64,000 nucleotides of DNA from Falsihalocynthiibacter halioticoli (lineage in GTDB: Bacteria > Pseudomonadota > Alphaproteobacteria > Rhodobacterales > Rhodobacteraceae), in contig NZ_JAOYFC010000001.1 in the NCBI RefSeq assembly GCF_025802015.1, positions 558,001 to 622,000 of the forward strand. Direction: 5' to 3'. The notes under the pieces were generated by a model. The model did not search any database, was not told the origin of the DNA, and was given only the letters and a program-made list of their open reading frames with translations. Below are positions 25,857 through 34,315 of the stretch, piece after piece. The position numbers and the translations under genes were made by a program. The number at the start of each line of letters is the position of its first letter. The stretch's first letter is position 1.

Positions 25857-26778
25857 GCCAAGAAAAGTTATCATTAGCTGTGCATTGACCGGCGCGATTC
25901 ATACGCCTTCTATGTCGCCGCATCTGCCTGTCACGCCTGATGAAATAATTGCGGAAGGACGTCGCGCGGCCGACGCTGGGGCGAGCATTCTGCATGTTCA
26001 CGCACGCGATCCGGAAACAGGTCGGCCAGATCAATCCGTCGAGGCTTTTTCGCGCATTTTGCCTGCGCTCAAGGAAACCGGAGCCGTCATTAATGTAACG
26101 ACGGGCGGCAGCCCTTTTATGGATGTCTCCGAACGCGCTGCGCCAGCGCTTCATTATAAACCGGAGCTGGCGTCGCTCAACATGGGGTCGATGAATTTCG
26201 GGCTCTATCCGATGCTCGACCGGTTCTCCGAGTTTGAGCATGACTGGGAGCGCTCGCATTTGGAGAATTCGAAGGATGTGATCTTTAAGAACACCTTCGG
26301 CGATATCGAATATATTCTTGGTGGCGGCCTTAAGAATGGTACGCGCTTTGAGTTCGAATGCTATGACATAAGCCATCTCTATTCGTTGCAACATATGGCA
26401 GCGCGAAAAGGGATCGAAGGCACGCTGTTTGTACAGTCGGTTTTCGGTCTCCTTGGGGGGATCGGCGGACATCCCGAGGACGTTCAAATGATGCGCCGCA
26501 CCGCGGATCGGCTTTTGGGCGACCGATATGAATGGTCGGTCTTGGGAGCTGGAGCCAACCAGTTGCGCATCGCGGCCATGTCGGCGGCGATGGGAGGGCA
26601 CATTCGCGTTGGTCTAGAGGACTCGCTCTGGGCTGGACCGGGTGAGAAGGCCACGTCATCCGCACAGCAAGTAGAGCTTGTTGGCCAAATCCTCGCTGGT
26701 GTTGGAGCCGAAATGGCAACTCCTGATGAAGCGCGCGATATCCTTGGGCTTAAAGGTGCATCGGAGGTTAATTTCTGA
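25849..26778 (+). CDS. Beta-keto acid cleavage enzyme (BKACE, DUF849 family)
   Basis: 309 residues from the ATG at 25849. BKACE residues can be placed: zinc ligands His49 and His51 (LHVHARDPETG), TTGG at 84-87, and the Arg253/Glu257/Asp258 set (HIRVGLED). IHTPSMSPHLPVTPDEI is the conserved N-terminal signature. Family enzymes condense a beta-keto acid with acetyl-CoA and release acetoacetate and a shortened acyl-CoA; 3-keto-5-aminohexanoate and dehydrocarnitine are known substrates. The gene is coupled to a 3-hydroxyacid dehydrogenase and an SMP-30 lactonase (TGATG overlap). A sugar-type importer in the same operon makes a 3-keto sugar acid a plausible substrate; this is inference. Confidence 0.9.
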   Translation: MAKPRKVIISCALTGAIHTPSMSPHLPVTPDEIIAEGRRAADAGASILHVHARDPETGRPDQSVEAFSRILPALKETGAVINVTTGGSPFMDVSERAAPALHYKPELASLNMGSMNFGLYPMLDRFSEFEHDWERSHLENSKDVIFKNTFGDIEYILGGGLKNGTRFEFECYDISHLYSLQHMAARKGIEGTLFVQSVFGLLGGIGGHPEDVQMMRRTADRLLGDRYEWSVLGAGANQLRIAAMSAAMGGHIRVGLEDSLWAGPGEKATSSAQQVELVGQILAGVGAEMATPDEARDILGLKGASEVNF

Positions 26779-27653
26779 TGCAGATTTCCGTTTTCGCAGA
26801 TGTGAAACCGCTTCTTGGCGAAAGCCCCCTGTGGGATGCCGAGACGCAGCGCCTCTATTTCATAGATGGGCTGGGTAAGCGGATTTTTCGCACAGACGGA
26901 AACGGCGCAAACATAACGTCTTGGATTATGCCGTCGGAGATTGGCTCAATCGCACTTGCGCGCGAAGACCGTTTGCTTGTTGCGCTGCGCGACGGATTTC
27001 ATTGGCTGGACCTTGAGAGCGGAGAGTTGACGTTCATCGCCAACCCTGAACCAGATGCCGCGAAAAACAGGTTGAATGACGGTAAGGTTGATCCCGCTGG
27101 CCGGTTTGTTTGTGGGTCAATGGATACGGGCGAAGAGAGCCCGACGGGCATGCTCTGGCAGCTGGGCTCGGGCATGTCTCTTCGCAAGCTTGATAACGGA
27201 ATAATCTGCTCCAACGGCCCATGTTGGTCGCCCGACGGCACAACGTTGTATTTCGCTGACAGCTTCCAGAGCGAGATTTACGCCTACGACTATGACGTCA
27301 AAACAGGCAGTGCCACCAACAAGCGCGTTTTTGTCGAGATGGATAAGTCACGCGGCGGCGCGCCCGATGGAGCAACTGTTGATGCAGAAGGTTTTATTTG
27401 GTCGGCGGGCGTTTTTGACGGCAGGATTTTCCGTTACGCGCCAGATGGTTCGGTTGATCGCATTATTGAAATGCCAGTTTGTAAAATCACCAGCCTGAAT
27501 TTCGGCGGCGCTGATCTAGACCGTCTTTTCGTGACCTCAATGGCCGAACCGCCACTGCCGAAATATCCCGGCGATGGCCCGCTTCGTGGCGCTGTATTCG
27601 TGATTGACGGTTTGCCTACGCACGGCATTGCCGAACCACGGTTCGCAGGGTGA
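26778..27653 (+). CDS. SMP-30/gluconolactonase-family sugar lactonase
   Basis: 291 residues, a six-bladed beta-propeller. Metal ligands are visible: Glu in LLGESPLWD near residue 15, Asn in NRLNDGKVDPAGRFVCGSMD near 95-115, and Asp in PDGATVDAEGFIW near 195-205. It has no signal peptide. SMP-30-like enzymes open aldonolactones such as xylono-, arabino- or gluconolactone. In an operon with an SDR and a xylose-type importer, a pentonolactone is a reasonable guess. The start shares one base with the BKACE stop. Confidence 0.9.
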   Translation: MQISVFADVKPLLGESPLWDAETQRLYFIDGLGKRIFRTDGNGANITSWIMPSEIGSIALAREDRLLVALRDGFHWLDLESGELTFIANPEPDAAKNRLNDGKVDPAGRFVCGSMDTGEESPTGMLWQLGSGMSLRKLDNGIICSNGPCWSPDGTTLYFADSFQSEIYAYDYDVKTGSATNKRVFVEMDKSRGGAPDGATVDAEGFIWSAGVFDGRIFRYAPDGSVDRIIEMPVCKITSLNFGGADLDRLFVTSMAEPPLPKYPGDGPLRGAVFVIDGLPTHGIAEPRFAG

Positions 27654-27666
27654 GGAGGGGCAGAAC

Positions 27667-28446
27667 GTGACACATCCGAAAACAGCGATCGTAACAGGAG
27701 CCGCACAAGGCATCGGCGAGGCGGCAGTGCTTCGGCTCAAGCAAGATGGCGTGAAGCGGTTTTTGTTGATCGATTGGCAATCAGAACCACTTGATGCACT
27801 TGCCGCCAAACTCGAAAGCGACGGCGCAGAGGCTCAGAGCCTAAGCATCGACCTGCGCGACATCGATACAGTAACCAGCCAAATTGGCGCAGCGATTCAA
27901 AAGCTGGGCGCGGTCGATATTTTGGTGAATGCGGCGGGCACAACCGAACGCGGCGGCCTGGCTGATACAACGCCCGATGCCTTTGATCGCATCTTTGCGC
28001 TCAATGTGCGTGCGCCGTTTTTCCTAATGCAGACCGTTGCGCCCGTAATGCGGCGTGGTGGTGTAATCGTGAATATTTGCTCCATGCTTGCCTATGGCGG
28101 CCCGCCCTTCCTTTTGGCGTATTCCTCTTCGAAGGCTGCGCTAGCAGGGTTGACCAAGGGCGCTGCAAACACGCTCAAGCGTGATGGTCTGCATGTTTTT
28201 GGCATCAATCTCGGCTGGACATGGACGCCTGCCGAACAAGAGGTGCAAACCAAGGTGCATGGCCTGCCGGAGGACTGGGCCGACACTCTCGGGGCAAAAC
28301 AACCCTTCGGGCGTTTGTTGATGCCCCAAGACCCCGCCGCCCTCATCTCTTTCCTCGCCTCTTCGGACGCGGCGATGATGACGGGGGCAATAATCGATCT
28401 TGATCAATACGTTGCAGGCACTGTGGACGACAATCCCGGCGCCTAA
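27667..28446 (+). CDS. Short-chain dehydrogenase/reductase (possible sugar 1-dehydrogenase)
   Basis: 259 residues from the GTG at 27667, preceded by GAGGAGGGG. The NAD(P)-binding motif TGAAQGIGE is at about residues 10-18, NAAG near 95, the catalytic Ser in ICSMLAYGG, and YSSSK near 160 gives Tyr and Lys. Classical SDR fold, cytoplasmic. Its place next to the lactonase suggests oxidation of the imported aldose to its lactone; a 2- or 3-keto reductase role is an alternative. Confidence 0.88.
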   Translation: MTHPKTAIVTGAAQGIGEAAVLRLKQDGVKRFLLIDWQSEPLDALAAKLESDGAEAQSLSIDLRDIDTVTSQIGAAIQKLGAVDILVNAAGTTERGGLADTTPDAFDRIFALNVRAPFFLMQTVAPVMRRGGVIVNICSMLAYGGPPFLLAYSSSKAALAGLTKGAANTLKRDGLHVFGINLGWTWTPAEQEVQTKVHGLPEDWADTLGAKQPFGRLLMPQDPAALISFLASSDAAMMTGAIIDLDQYVAGTVDDNPGA

Positions 28447-28454
28447 TGCCAATC

Positions 28455-28473
28455 GGGGCGGAAAATCCGCCCC
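28455..28473 (+). terminator. Intercistronic hairpin before the binding-protein gene
   Basis: GGGGCGGA-AAA-TCCGCCCC, a perfect 8-bp stem with a 3-base loop between the SDR stop and the binding-protein ribosome site. No T-run follows. It may separate the enzyme and transporter parts of the message. Confidence 0.6.
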
Positions 28474-28492
28474 TACAATAGGGAGAGAGAAG

Positions 28493-29536
28493 ATGAAGAG
28501 AAGATCTGTAATGAGCCTCTTGGCTGGTTTGAGCCTGAGTGCGTTGATGACCGCGCCTGCTTTGGCCGCGGATATCACGGTCGGCATGAGCTGGGCCAAC
28601 TATCAGGAAGAGCGCTGGAAAATCGATGAAAGCGGGCTGCGCGCCGGACTTGAGGAAGCCGGAGCGGAATTGGTAACCGCAGACGCCCAGAGTTCTAACG
28701 AGCGTCAGGCATCCGATATCGACGGTTTGTTGGCACGTGGCGTTGATGTTTTGCTCATCGTTGCTTGGGATTCCGAGGCGATTATCCCATCAGTTGAACG
28801 CGCGCTTGCCGAGGGTGTTCCGGTTATCGCCTATGAACGTCAAATCGAGTATCCGGGCGTTTACTATGTCGCGTTCGACCCTGTCGAAGTGGGCCGCATT
28901 CAGGCGCGTGAGCTTGTCCGTGCGCAGCCCAAAGGCGATTACGTTATTATCAAAGGCAGCCCAACAGACCAATACGCCCACTATGTTCTGACGGGCCAGA
29001 AAGAGATTATCGATCCACTTATCGCAAACGGCGATATCACAATTGTTGGCGAGCAATGGACCGATGGCTGGGTGCCGGATAACGCGCAGAAAAATATGGA
29101 AAATATCCTCACCGCTGTGAACGACAAAGTAGATGCTGTTCTCGCGTCTAATGACGGGACTGCAGGCGGCGTAGTTGCTGCGCTTACATCCGTTGGCCTT
29201 GAGGGCATTCCTGTGTCTGGTCAGGATGGGGACATCGCGGCGCTTAACCGTATCGCACTCGGCACGCAAACCGTGACCGCGTGGAAAGACGCCCGCGAAC
29301 TTGGCCGTCTTGGCGCGAAAGTTGCGCTTGAACTGGCCAAGGGCACGGCGCCTGAAGATATTGAAGGCTCTGTTGTTTGGGACAAAGGCCCCAAAGGCAC
29401 GGCGCAAAACGCATCGGTTCTCGCGCCGGTAACAATCACCCACGAGAACCTCGATGTGGTGGTTGATGCCGACTGGATCTCCAAAGAAGACCTCTGCGCG
29501 GGCGTCACGGAAAACGCACCTGCTGCATGTAACTAA
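28493..29536 (+). CDS. Xylose/ribose-type sugar-binding protein (XylF-like)
   Basis: 347 residues from the ATG at 28493 (GGGAGAGAG upstream). Residues 1-25 are a Sec signal peptide. The mature protein has the two-lobe type I binding fold. It has XylF-like strings: GVDVLLIVAWDSEAIIPSVE, VIAYERQIEYPGVYYVAFDP and NDGTAGGVVAAL. XylF binds D-xylose; relatives bind other pentoses or hexoses. It is followed by a XylH-type permease and a single-domain XylG-like ATPase. Confidence 0.9.
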   Translation: MKRRSVMSLLAGLSLSALMTAPALAADITVGMSWANYQEERWKIDESGLRAGLEEAGAELVTADAQSSNERQASDIDGLLARGVDVLLIVAWDSEAIIPSVERALAEGVPVIAYERQIEYPGVYYVAFDPVEVGRIQARELVRAQPKGDYVIIKGSPTDQYAHYVLTGQKEIIDPLIANGDITIVGEQWTDGWVPDNAQKNMENILTAVNDKVDAVLASNDGTAGGVVAALTSVGLEGIPVSGQDGDIAALNRIALGTQTVTAWKDARELGRLGAKVALELAKGTAPEDIEGSVVWDKGPKGTAQNASVLAPVTITHENLDVVVDADWISKEDLCAGVTENAPAACN

Positions 29537-29543
29537 ACCCCTT

Positions 29544-29565
29544 GGGTCGGCCTTCAGGCCGGCCC
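29544..29565 (+). terminator. Intercistronic hairpin after the XylF-like gene
   Basis: GGGTCGGCCT (29544-29553) pairs with AGGCCGGCCC (29556-29565), with one G-T wobble. No T-run follows. Confidence 0.65.
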
Positions 29566-29587
29566 GTTCTGAATTTTGGGAAACGCC

Positions 29588-30799
29588 ATGACCACCGAGA
29601 CCCTAGAGCCGCCATCGTTGGCAGAACCGACAAACAAACGCGGGTTCAACGTTCGCACGTTGTCGCTTGTTGGTCTGCTCGTCGTTATTGCCGTGACGTT
29701 CCATTTCTTGTCAGGAGGTTTGTTCCTCTCGGCGCGGAACCTTTATAACCTCGTTGTGCAGACCAGCGTGGTCGCCATTTTGGCATGCGGCATGACGCTG
29801 GTCATTGTGACCCGCAATATTGACCTCTCTGTGGGGTCCGTATTGGGCTGCGTCGGGATGGTCATCGCGTTGCTCCAGATCGAGATTTTCCCACAAGATG
29901 CAGCATGGAACTGGCCGCTCACGGTTGCTATCGGCATCGGGCTTGGCGCCTTGATTGGTGCGTGGCACGGTGTTTGGATCGCCTATTTTGGTGTGCCTTC
30001 TTTTGTTGTGACGCTTGGCGGTTTGCTTATCTTCCGAGGGGCCGCCTTCGAGGTTGCTCAGGGCAAAACCCTCGCGCCGTTTGATCCCGTTTATCGGCTG
30101 TTTGGTGGCGGTATTGATGGCGCGCTCGGCGTTGGCCCGAGTTGGGCGTTGTTTGCGATTATTATGGTGCTTTATGGTCTTGGAGAAGTTCTCGTCCATC
30201 GTCGCCAGATGCGGCTTGGGTTTGACTCGACCGTTCGCACCAAATTGCTGCGCTTCCTGGCTGTATTCGTGGTTGCTGCCGCATTCGTTGCCACGATGAA
30301 CTCCTATATGAAACCTCGGAGCGATATCGGGCGCGGCATTCCGGTTCCTGCACTTGTGCTTCTATCAGTTGTGCTGTTCATGGAGTTCGTTACCCGCTTC
30401 ACCACCTTCGGCCGTTACATTTTTGCTATCGGTGGCAATATCGAAGCTGCGCGGCTTAACGGCATTCCAACACGTCGCACAGTACTCAAGGTCTTTATCG
30501 CGATGGGGGTTCTCTGTGCGATTGCCGCTGTTGTGACCACCGCGCGCCTGAACGCCGGAACGTCAAGCACTGGCGAATTGTTGGAGCTTTCAGCCATCGC
30601 GGCTGCGGTGATCGGGGGGGCGTCCCTCTCTGGTGGTCGCGGAACAATCGCGGGGGCGGTTGTCGGGGCGTTGATTATTCAGAGCCTCGAAAGCGGAATG
30701 GTGCTGATTGGCGCTTCGAGTTCGCAGCGGATGGTCGCTATTGGCCTTGTCCTGATGGTCGCTGTTCTGGCGGATAAATATCTGTCGGGCGAAGAGTGA
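29588..30799 (+). CDS. Sugar ABC transporter permease (XylH type)
   Basis: 403 residues from the ATG at 29588. About ten hydrophobic segments are seen, normal for XylH and longer than RbsC (about 320 residues). Typical motifs are ACGMTLVIVTRNIDLSVGS near residue 75, FVVTLGGLLIFRG near 145, and GRYIFAIGGNIEAARLNGIP near 280. It forms the inner-membrane channel of the pentose-type importer. Confidence 0.92.
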   Translation: MTTETLEPPSLAEPTNKRGFNVRTLSLVGLLVVIAVTFHFLSGGLFLSARNLYNLVVQTSVVAILACGMTLVIVTRNIDLSVGSVLGCVGMVIALLQIEIFPQDAAWNWPLTVAIGIGLGALIGAWHGVWIAYFGVPSFVVTLGGLLIFRGAAFEVAQGKTLAPFDPVYRLFGGGIDGALGVGPSWALFAIIMVLYGLGEVLVHRRQMRLGFDSTVRTKLLRFLAVFVVAAAFVATMNSYMKPRSDIGRGIPVPALVLLSVVLFMEFVTRFTTFGRYIFAIGGNIEAARLNGIPTRRTVLKVFIAMGVLCAIAAVVTTARLNAGTSSTGELLELSAIAAAVIGGASLSGGRGTIAGAVVGALIIQSLESGMVLIGASSSQRMVAIGLVLMVAVLADKYLSGEE

Positions 30800-30812
30800 G
30801 GAGGGCACAATC

Positions 30813-31595
30813 ATGAAACCACTTATTGAAATGCGCGGCGTGTCCAAGGCTTTCGGCGGCGTCCATGCTGTTGAAGATGTAGATGTCGATCTCTATCCAG
30901 GCGAGGTTGTTGCTGTTTTGGGGCACAACGGTGCGGGTAAATCCACTCTGATGAAAATGCTCGCAGGAGCCTATCGTCGAGATACGGGCACCGTGTTGGT
31001 TGACGGCAATCCAGCAGAGCTATCGTCCCCGGCAGAGGCTTTCGACTTGGGCATTGAAACCATCCACCAGACCTTGGCGCTTGCGGACAATCTCGATGCA
31101 TCCGCTAACCTGTTCTTGGGGCGTGAAATCGCGTGGAGGGTTGGGCCGTTCAAGATTATGGACAGCGCGCAAATGCGCGACCATGCAGCCAAGGTTATCA
31201 ACCAGCTAAATCCGCGTTTTACCAACCTGAACACCCCGTGTCGTGATCTGTCTGGTGGACAACGCCAAACGATTGCAATCGCCCGAGCGATCCACTTTGA
31301 GGCGCGCGTTTTGATTATGGACGAGCCAACCGCCGCGCTTGGCCCGCATGAAACCGCAATGGTTGGCGAGTTGATCCGCGAACTCAAAGCCAAAGGGATC
31401 GGCATCTTCCTCATCAGCCACGATATGCACGATGTGTTTGATCTTGCCGATAGACTCGTCGTTATGAAGAACGGGCAAGTGGTGGGGTCAGCCAAAAAAG
31501 ATGACGTAACTCAGGACGAAGTGCTCGGTATGATCATCCTCGGCAAGTGCCCTCCCAATGCCGAACCAGGGCCTGGGGCGCGTGTGAGCCAGTAG
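30813..31595 (+). CDS. Sugar ABC transporter ATPase, single-domain (FrcA/XylG type)
   Basis: 260 residues; GAGGAGGG precedes the ATG. It shows Walker A GHNGAGKST, signature LSGGQRQTIAIARAI, Walker B VLIMDEPTAALGPHE and LISHDMHDVFDLAD. E. coli XylG and RbsA have two fused ATPase domains in about 500 residues; this has one, as in the rhizobial fructose importer FrcA. It is the last gene of the operon that begins at 24906. Confidence 0.92.
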   Translation: MKPLIEMRGVSKAFGGVHAVEDVDVDLYPGEVVAVLGHNGAGKSTLMKMLAGAYRRDTGTVLVDGNPAELSSPAEAFDLGIETIHQTLALADNLDASANLFLGREIAWRVGPFKIMDSAQMRDHAAKVINQLNPRFTNLNTPCRDLSGGQRQTIAIARAIHFEARVLIMDEPTAALGPHETAMVGELIRELKAKGIGIFLISHDMHDVFDLADRLVVMKNGQVVGSAKKDDVTQDEVLGMIILGKCPPNAEPGPGARVSQ

Positions 31596-31788
31596 GTAGA
31601 TTTTGCAAGCTCGGACTGTTCGGATGTGCCGGAGTAGAAGTTCTATGACAACGGTCTTCGCTGTATTGGTAGCGTGCAGCCGCGGTATGATTTGTATGTC
31701 GTCAACAACGGCAACTTACATTGATCAACACAAGCGGTGCCAGATTTGTTGGTGCCCTCAAGTAATCGCGAGGTATTGAAGCGGCGTC

Positions 31789-32484
31789 CTAAGTTCTCGC
31801 GGCTTCGAATTCTGCCCATGCGGCTTCGAAGGCTTCAAAGTCAAAACCCTCTTTGCGCGCGGGTTCAAGGATGAGGCTTTCTGTGTCGAGCAACTTGCGA
31901 ATTGCAGCTTCCAATTCGGGAATTACTTCTGGTGGGATCACCAGTGCGCCGTGTCTGTCTGCGTGAACCAGATCGCCATCGGCAACACGCATTCCAAAGA
32001 TTGTTACTGGCTCGCCGATCTCTTTTACATGGACAAATCCATGGCTCGGACCGATGGACCCTGCAACAACTGGGTATCCATCAGGCACATCCCCAAGATC
32101 GCGCATAACCCCGTTTGTAAGCGTTCCGGATAGGCCGAGCCCCTTGTGGACGGTGGTGTTTATCTCGCCCCAGAAGGCGCCGATGCAATGTGGGAAATCC
32201 ACGTCTTCAACCACGGCAATGGCGGGGCGCGGACCTTCTGACATGTGACGATAATAGTCCATGCGCCGTGCTTTTATCACCTCTGGCGCTTCGGTGGGCG
32301 GAGCAACTGCGGCAATTCGTGCGGTACGCGCATAGCCGACCATCGCGGGAGCATCCGGATGTGACGTCAACATTGTACTGCGCGTGAAATCATTAAAGCC
32401 GCGTTTGCCTTGAGCCACCTCAATGGCGTTGCACACTGTGGGCGTATCGACCTGCTTAAGCAGCTTTAGAAGAGTGTCGTTCAT
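31789..32484 (-). CDS. RraA-family protein (HMG/oxaloacetate aldolase-like)
   Basis: 231 residues. The RraA/DlpA fold motifs are GTLTNGVMRDLGDVPDGYPV at about 120-140 and VADGDLVHADRHGALVIP at about 165-185, giving the Arg-Asp pair and the metal-binding acid. Catalytic members are 4-hydroxy-4-methyl-2-oxoglutarate aldolases and oxaloacetate decarboxylases that release pyruvate. It is the last gene of the long cluster starting at 45879; the start shares one base with the upstream stop (TAATG). It may do the final retro-aldol or decarboxylation step. Confidence 0.87.
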   Translation of the reverse strand: MNDTLLKLLKQVDTPTVCNAIEVAQGKRGFNDFTRSTMLTSHPDAPAMVGYARTARIAAVAPPTEAPEVIKARRMDYYRHMSEGPRPAIAVVEDVDFPHCIGAFWGEINTTVHKGLGLSGTLTNGVMRDLGDVPDGYPVVAGSIGPSHGFVHVKEIGEPVTIFGMRVADGDLVHADRHGALVIPPEVIPELEAAIRKLLDTESLILEPARKEGFDFEAFEAAWAEFEAART

Positions 32485-33176
32485 TATGCCTCCAGCCAGC
32501 GGGCCAGTGCCGCGTTGGTTTTTTCGGGTTGTTCAAGCGTGGGCAAATGCCCCGCGTTTTCTATAATTTCCAGATGCGCGCCCTCGATCAGATCCGCCAT
32601 CATTTCGTGTCGCTCAACAGGGCAGAGGATATCTTCTCTTCCGCAGAGAACGAGCGCGGGAATCTTGGCGTTACGCAATGTTTCTGTTTGGTCTGGCCGG
32701 TCCATCAACGCGCGCGATTGGGTCAGGAACACATGCGGCCCCAGATCAAGAGCCATATCCATGCAGAGATCGAGCGTTTCATAGCGACGCGGGCCGGAGC
32801 TTAGATAGTTAGGCTTCATTTCGTCGCGCATTACGGTTGCGAGCCCACCGTCGCGCACCGCCATCATCTGGGGAAAACGGCGCGCCTTAACCTCCTCAAG
32901 TTCGGCAAGCGGGTTGGTGTCGAGAAGCGCTATGCGTTCAACGCGCTCGCCCCCTTGCCGAAGAACCTCCATGGCCACGATCCCGCCCATCGACAGCCCT
33001 GCTAGGGCAAATCGGGGTGGGGCGTTGGCCAGAATATCGCGTGCAAGCCCCTCGACGGTGACGCGTTCAACAAGTGGCGCGCAGGCCACCATACGTTGAC
33101 CGGAAAACGCGGCAAACTGCGGCGCAAAGAGCCGCGCATCACACATCATACCAGGGAGCATCACAAGCGGTGTCAT
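32484..33176 (-). CDS. Alpha/beta hydrolase
   Basis: 230 residues. The nucleophile elbow GLSMGG is near residue 62, ALVLCGREDILCP near 170 gives the acid, and the catalytic His lies in ENAGHLPTLEQPE near 210. It resembles small enol-lactone or ester hydrolases. It overlaps the MetE-like gene by four bases. The substrate is unknown; a lactone or ester made by the SnoaL-like or dehydrogenase steps is possible. Confidence 0.87.
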   Translation of the reverse strand: MTPLVMLPGMMCDARLFAPQFAAFSGQRMVACAPLVERVTVEGLARDILANAPPRFALAGLSMGGIVAMEVLRQGGERVERIALLDTNPLAELEEVKARRFPQMMAVRDGGLATVMRDEMKPNYLSSGPRRYETLDLCMDMALDLGPHVFLTQSRALMDRPDQTETLRNAKIPALVLCGREDILCPVERHEMMADLIEGAHLEIIENAGHLPTLEQPEKTNAALARWLEA

Positions 33177-34297
33177 TTAACCAGCGCAGCCCCCTCGGAT
33201 AGTGCCGCGAGCTTGGCATAGGCAATGTCCGGATCAATGGCACCAAAGCCCGCAAATGTCCCAAACCCACAGTCGCTTCCAGCAATGACCCGCTCCGCGC
33301 CAACGATATCGGCAAACCGACCGATGCGCTCTGCGACGAGTTCGGGGTGCTCAACGAAATTGGTGGTTGTGTCGACAACGCCTGGCACGAGGACTTTATC
33401 GTCAGGAATATCACCGCGACGGTCACGGAACGTTGTCCATTCATGTCCATGGCGCGGGTTCGAAGTTTCAAACAGCACGTAGCGCGATTTGGTGCTCATC
33501 AAGGTATCAAACATCTTGGCCATCGGAATATCGCAGCAATGTGGCCCTTCGTAATTACCCCAGCAAATGTGCACGCGCACCTTTTCTGTAGGTACATCAG
33601 ACAGCGCGTGATTGAGCGCTTCGACGTGCATATCGGCAACTTTGATAAACTCGTCGTCGCTTAAATCGGTAAAGAGCATATGTCGCGACAAGGCCAGATC
33701 AGGGCAGTCCAGTTGCAGATCAAGCCCTGAAGCCACGATGGTTTCGTATTCGGCCTTCATCGCATCAGCTAGAGCCGCAAGATAAGCCTCGCGCGACTTG
33801 TAGTAGTCGTTCTGAAGGAACAGAGAGATCACCCCGGGGCTTGCGGCATTCATAAATCCGCGCTCCGCTCCATGTTCTTTCATTGCGGCTTTGAGATTGG
33901 CGATGTCTTTTTCGAGTTCGCCCTGACCTTTGGATCGTACCTCGCCAACGCACATAGGGCGTGCGTATTGCGGAGTTCCGCCATCATCGGCCAACCGCTT
34001 CAGGAAACCGGGGAACATCTTGAGGTCCGCTGGCGGATTGCGCGGGCTGTCACCGTCAAAGCCGGTGTAGCGATCTTTGACGTATGTGGCGTAGGATATC
34101 TTGGATGTCTCGCCGTCAGAGACGATATCAATTCCAGCCTCGACCTGCTTGCGAACCGTTTCGGAAACGGCCTCCGTCATGCAGGTGTCAAAGGCATCTG
34201 TGTCAAAGGGCTTGCCATTCTCGCGTGCGAAAATGAAATCGACTACATCCTGCGTGCGCGGCAAGGAGCCCACATGGGTTGTTTTGATACGGGTCAT
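33173..34297 (-). CDS. Stand-alone MetE C-terminal-domain-like protein (zinc methyl/alkyl-transferase family)
   Basis: 374 residues; GAGGAG precedes the ATG. It is a TIM barrel of the cobalamin-independent methionine synthase II family: TTHVGSLPR at residues 7-15, VSDGETSK near 58, and zinc-ligand segments HICWGNYEGPHCC near 245 and GSDCGFGTFAGFG near 345. Full MetE has about 750 residues, so this is only the catalytic half. Members of this shorter group include epoxyalkane:coenzyme M transferase and uncharacterised catabolic enzymes, so methionine synthesis is not implied. The catabolic neighbours suggest demethylation or thiol-dependent opening of a substrate; this is open. Confidence 0.82.
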   Translation of the reverse strand: MTRIKTTHVGSLPRTQDVVDFIFARENGKPFDTDAFDTCMTEAVSETVRKQVEAGIDIVSDGETSKISYATYVKDRYTGFDGDSPRNPPADLKMFPGFLKRLADDGGTPQYARPMCVGEVRSKGQGELEKDIANLKAAMKEHGAERGFMNAASPGVISLFLQNDYYKSREAYLAALADAMKAEYETIVASGLDLQLDCPDLALSRHMLFTDLSDDEFIKVADMHVEALNHALSDVPTEKVRVHICWGNYEGPHCCDIPMAKMFDTLMSTKSRYVLFETSNPRHGHEWTTFRDRRGDIPDDKVLVPGVVDTTTNFVEHPELVAERIGRFADIVGAERVIAGSDCGFGTFAGFGAIDPDIAYAKLAALSEGAALVK

Positions 34298-34315
34298 AAT
34301 GGGCTCCTCTTGAGG

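Noticed and set aside
24906..26778. Carnitine degradation operon (dehydrogenase plus BKACE)
   Set aside because: The pair fits carnitine catabolism in principle, but the operon continues with a sugar lactonase, SDR and xylose-type importer and has no betaine/carnitine transporter or thioesterase. It is kept as an alternative, not the main call.
31596..31788. Possible gene remnant in the spacer between convergent operons
   Set aside because: A 45-codon frame from ATG 31644 and a short 28-codon open stretch exist, but neither has a ribosome site, codon bias or a family I recognise.
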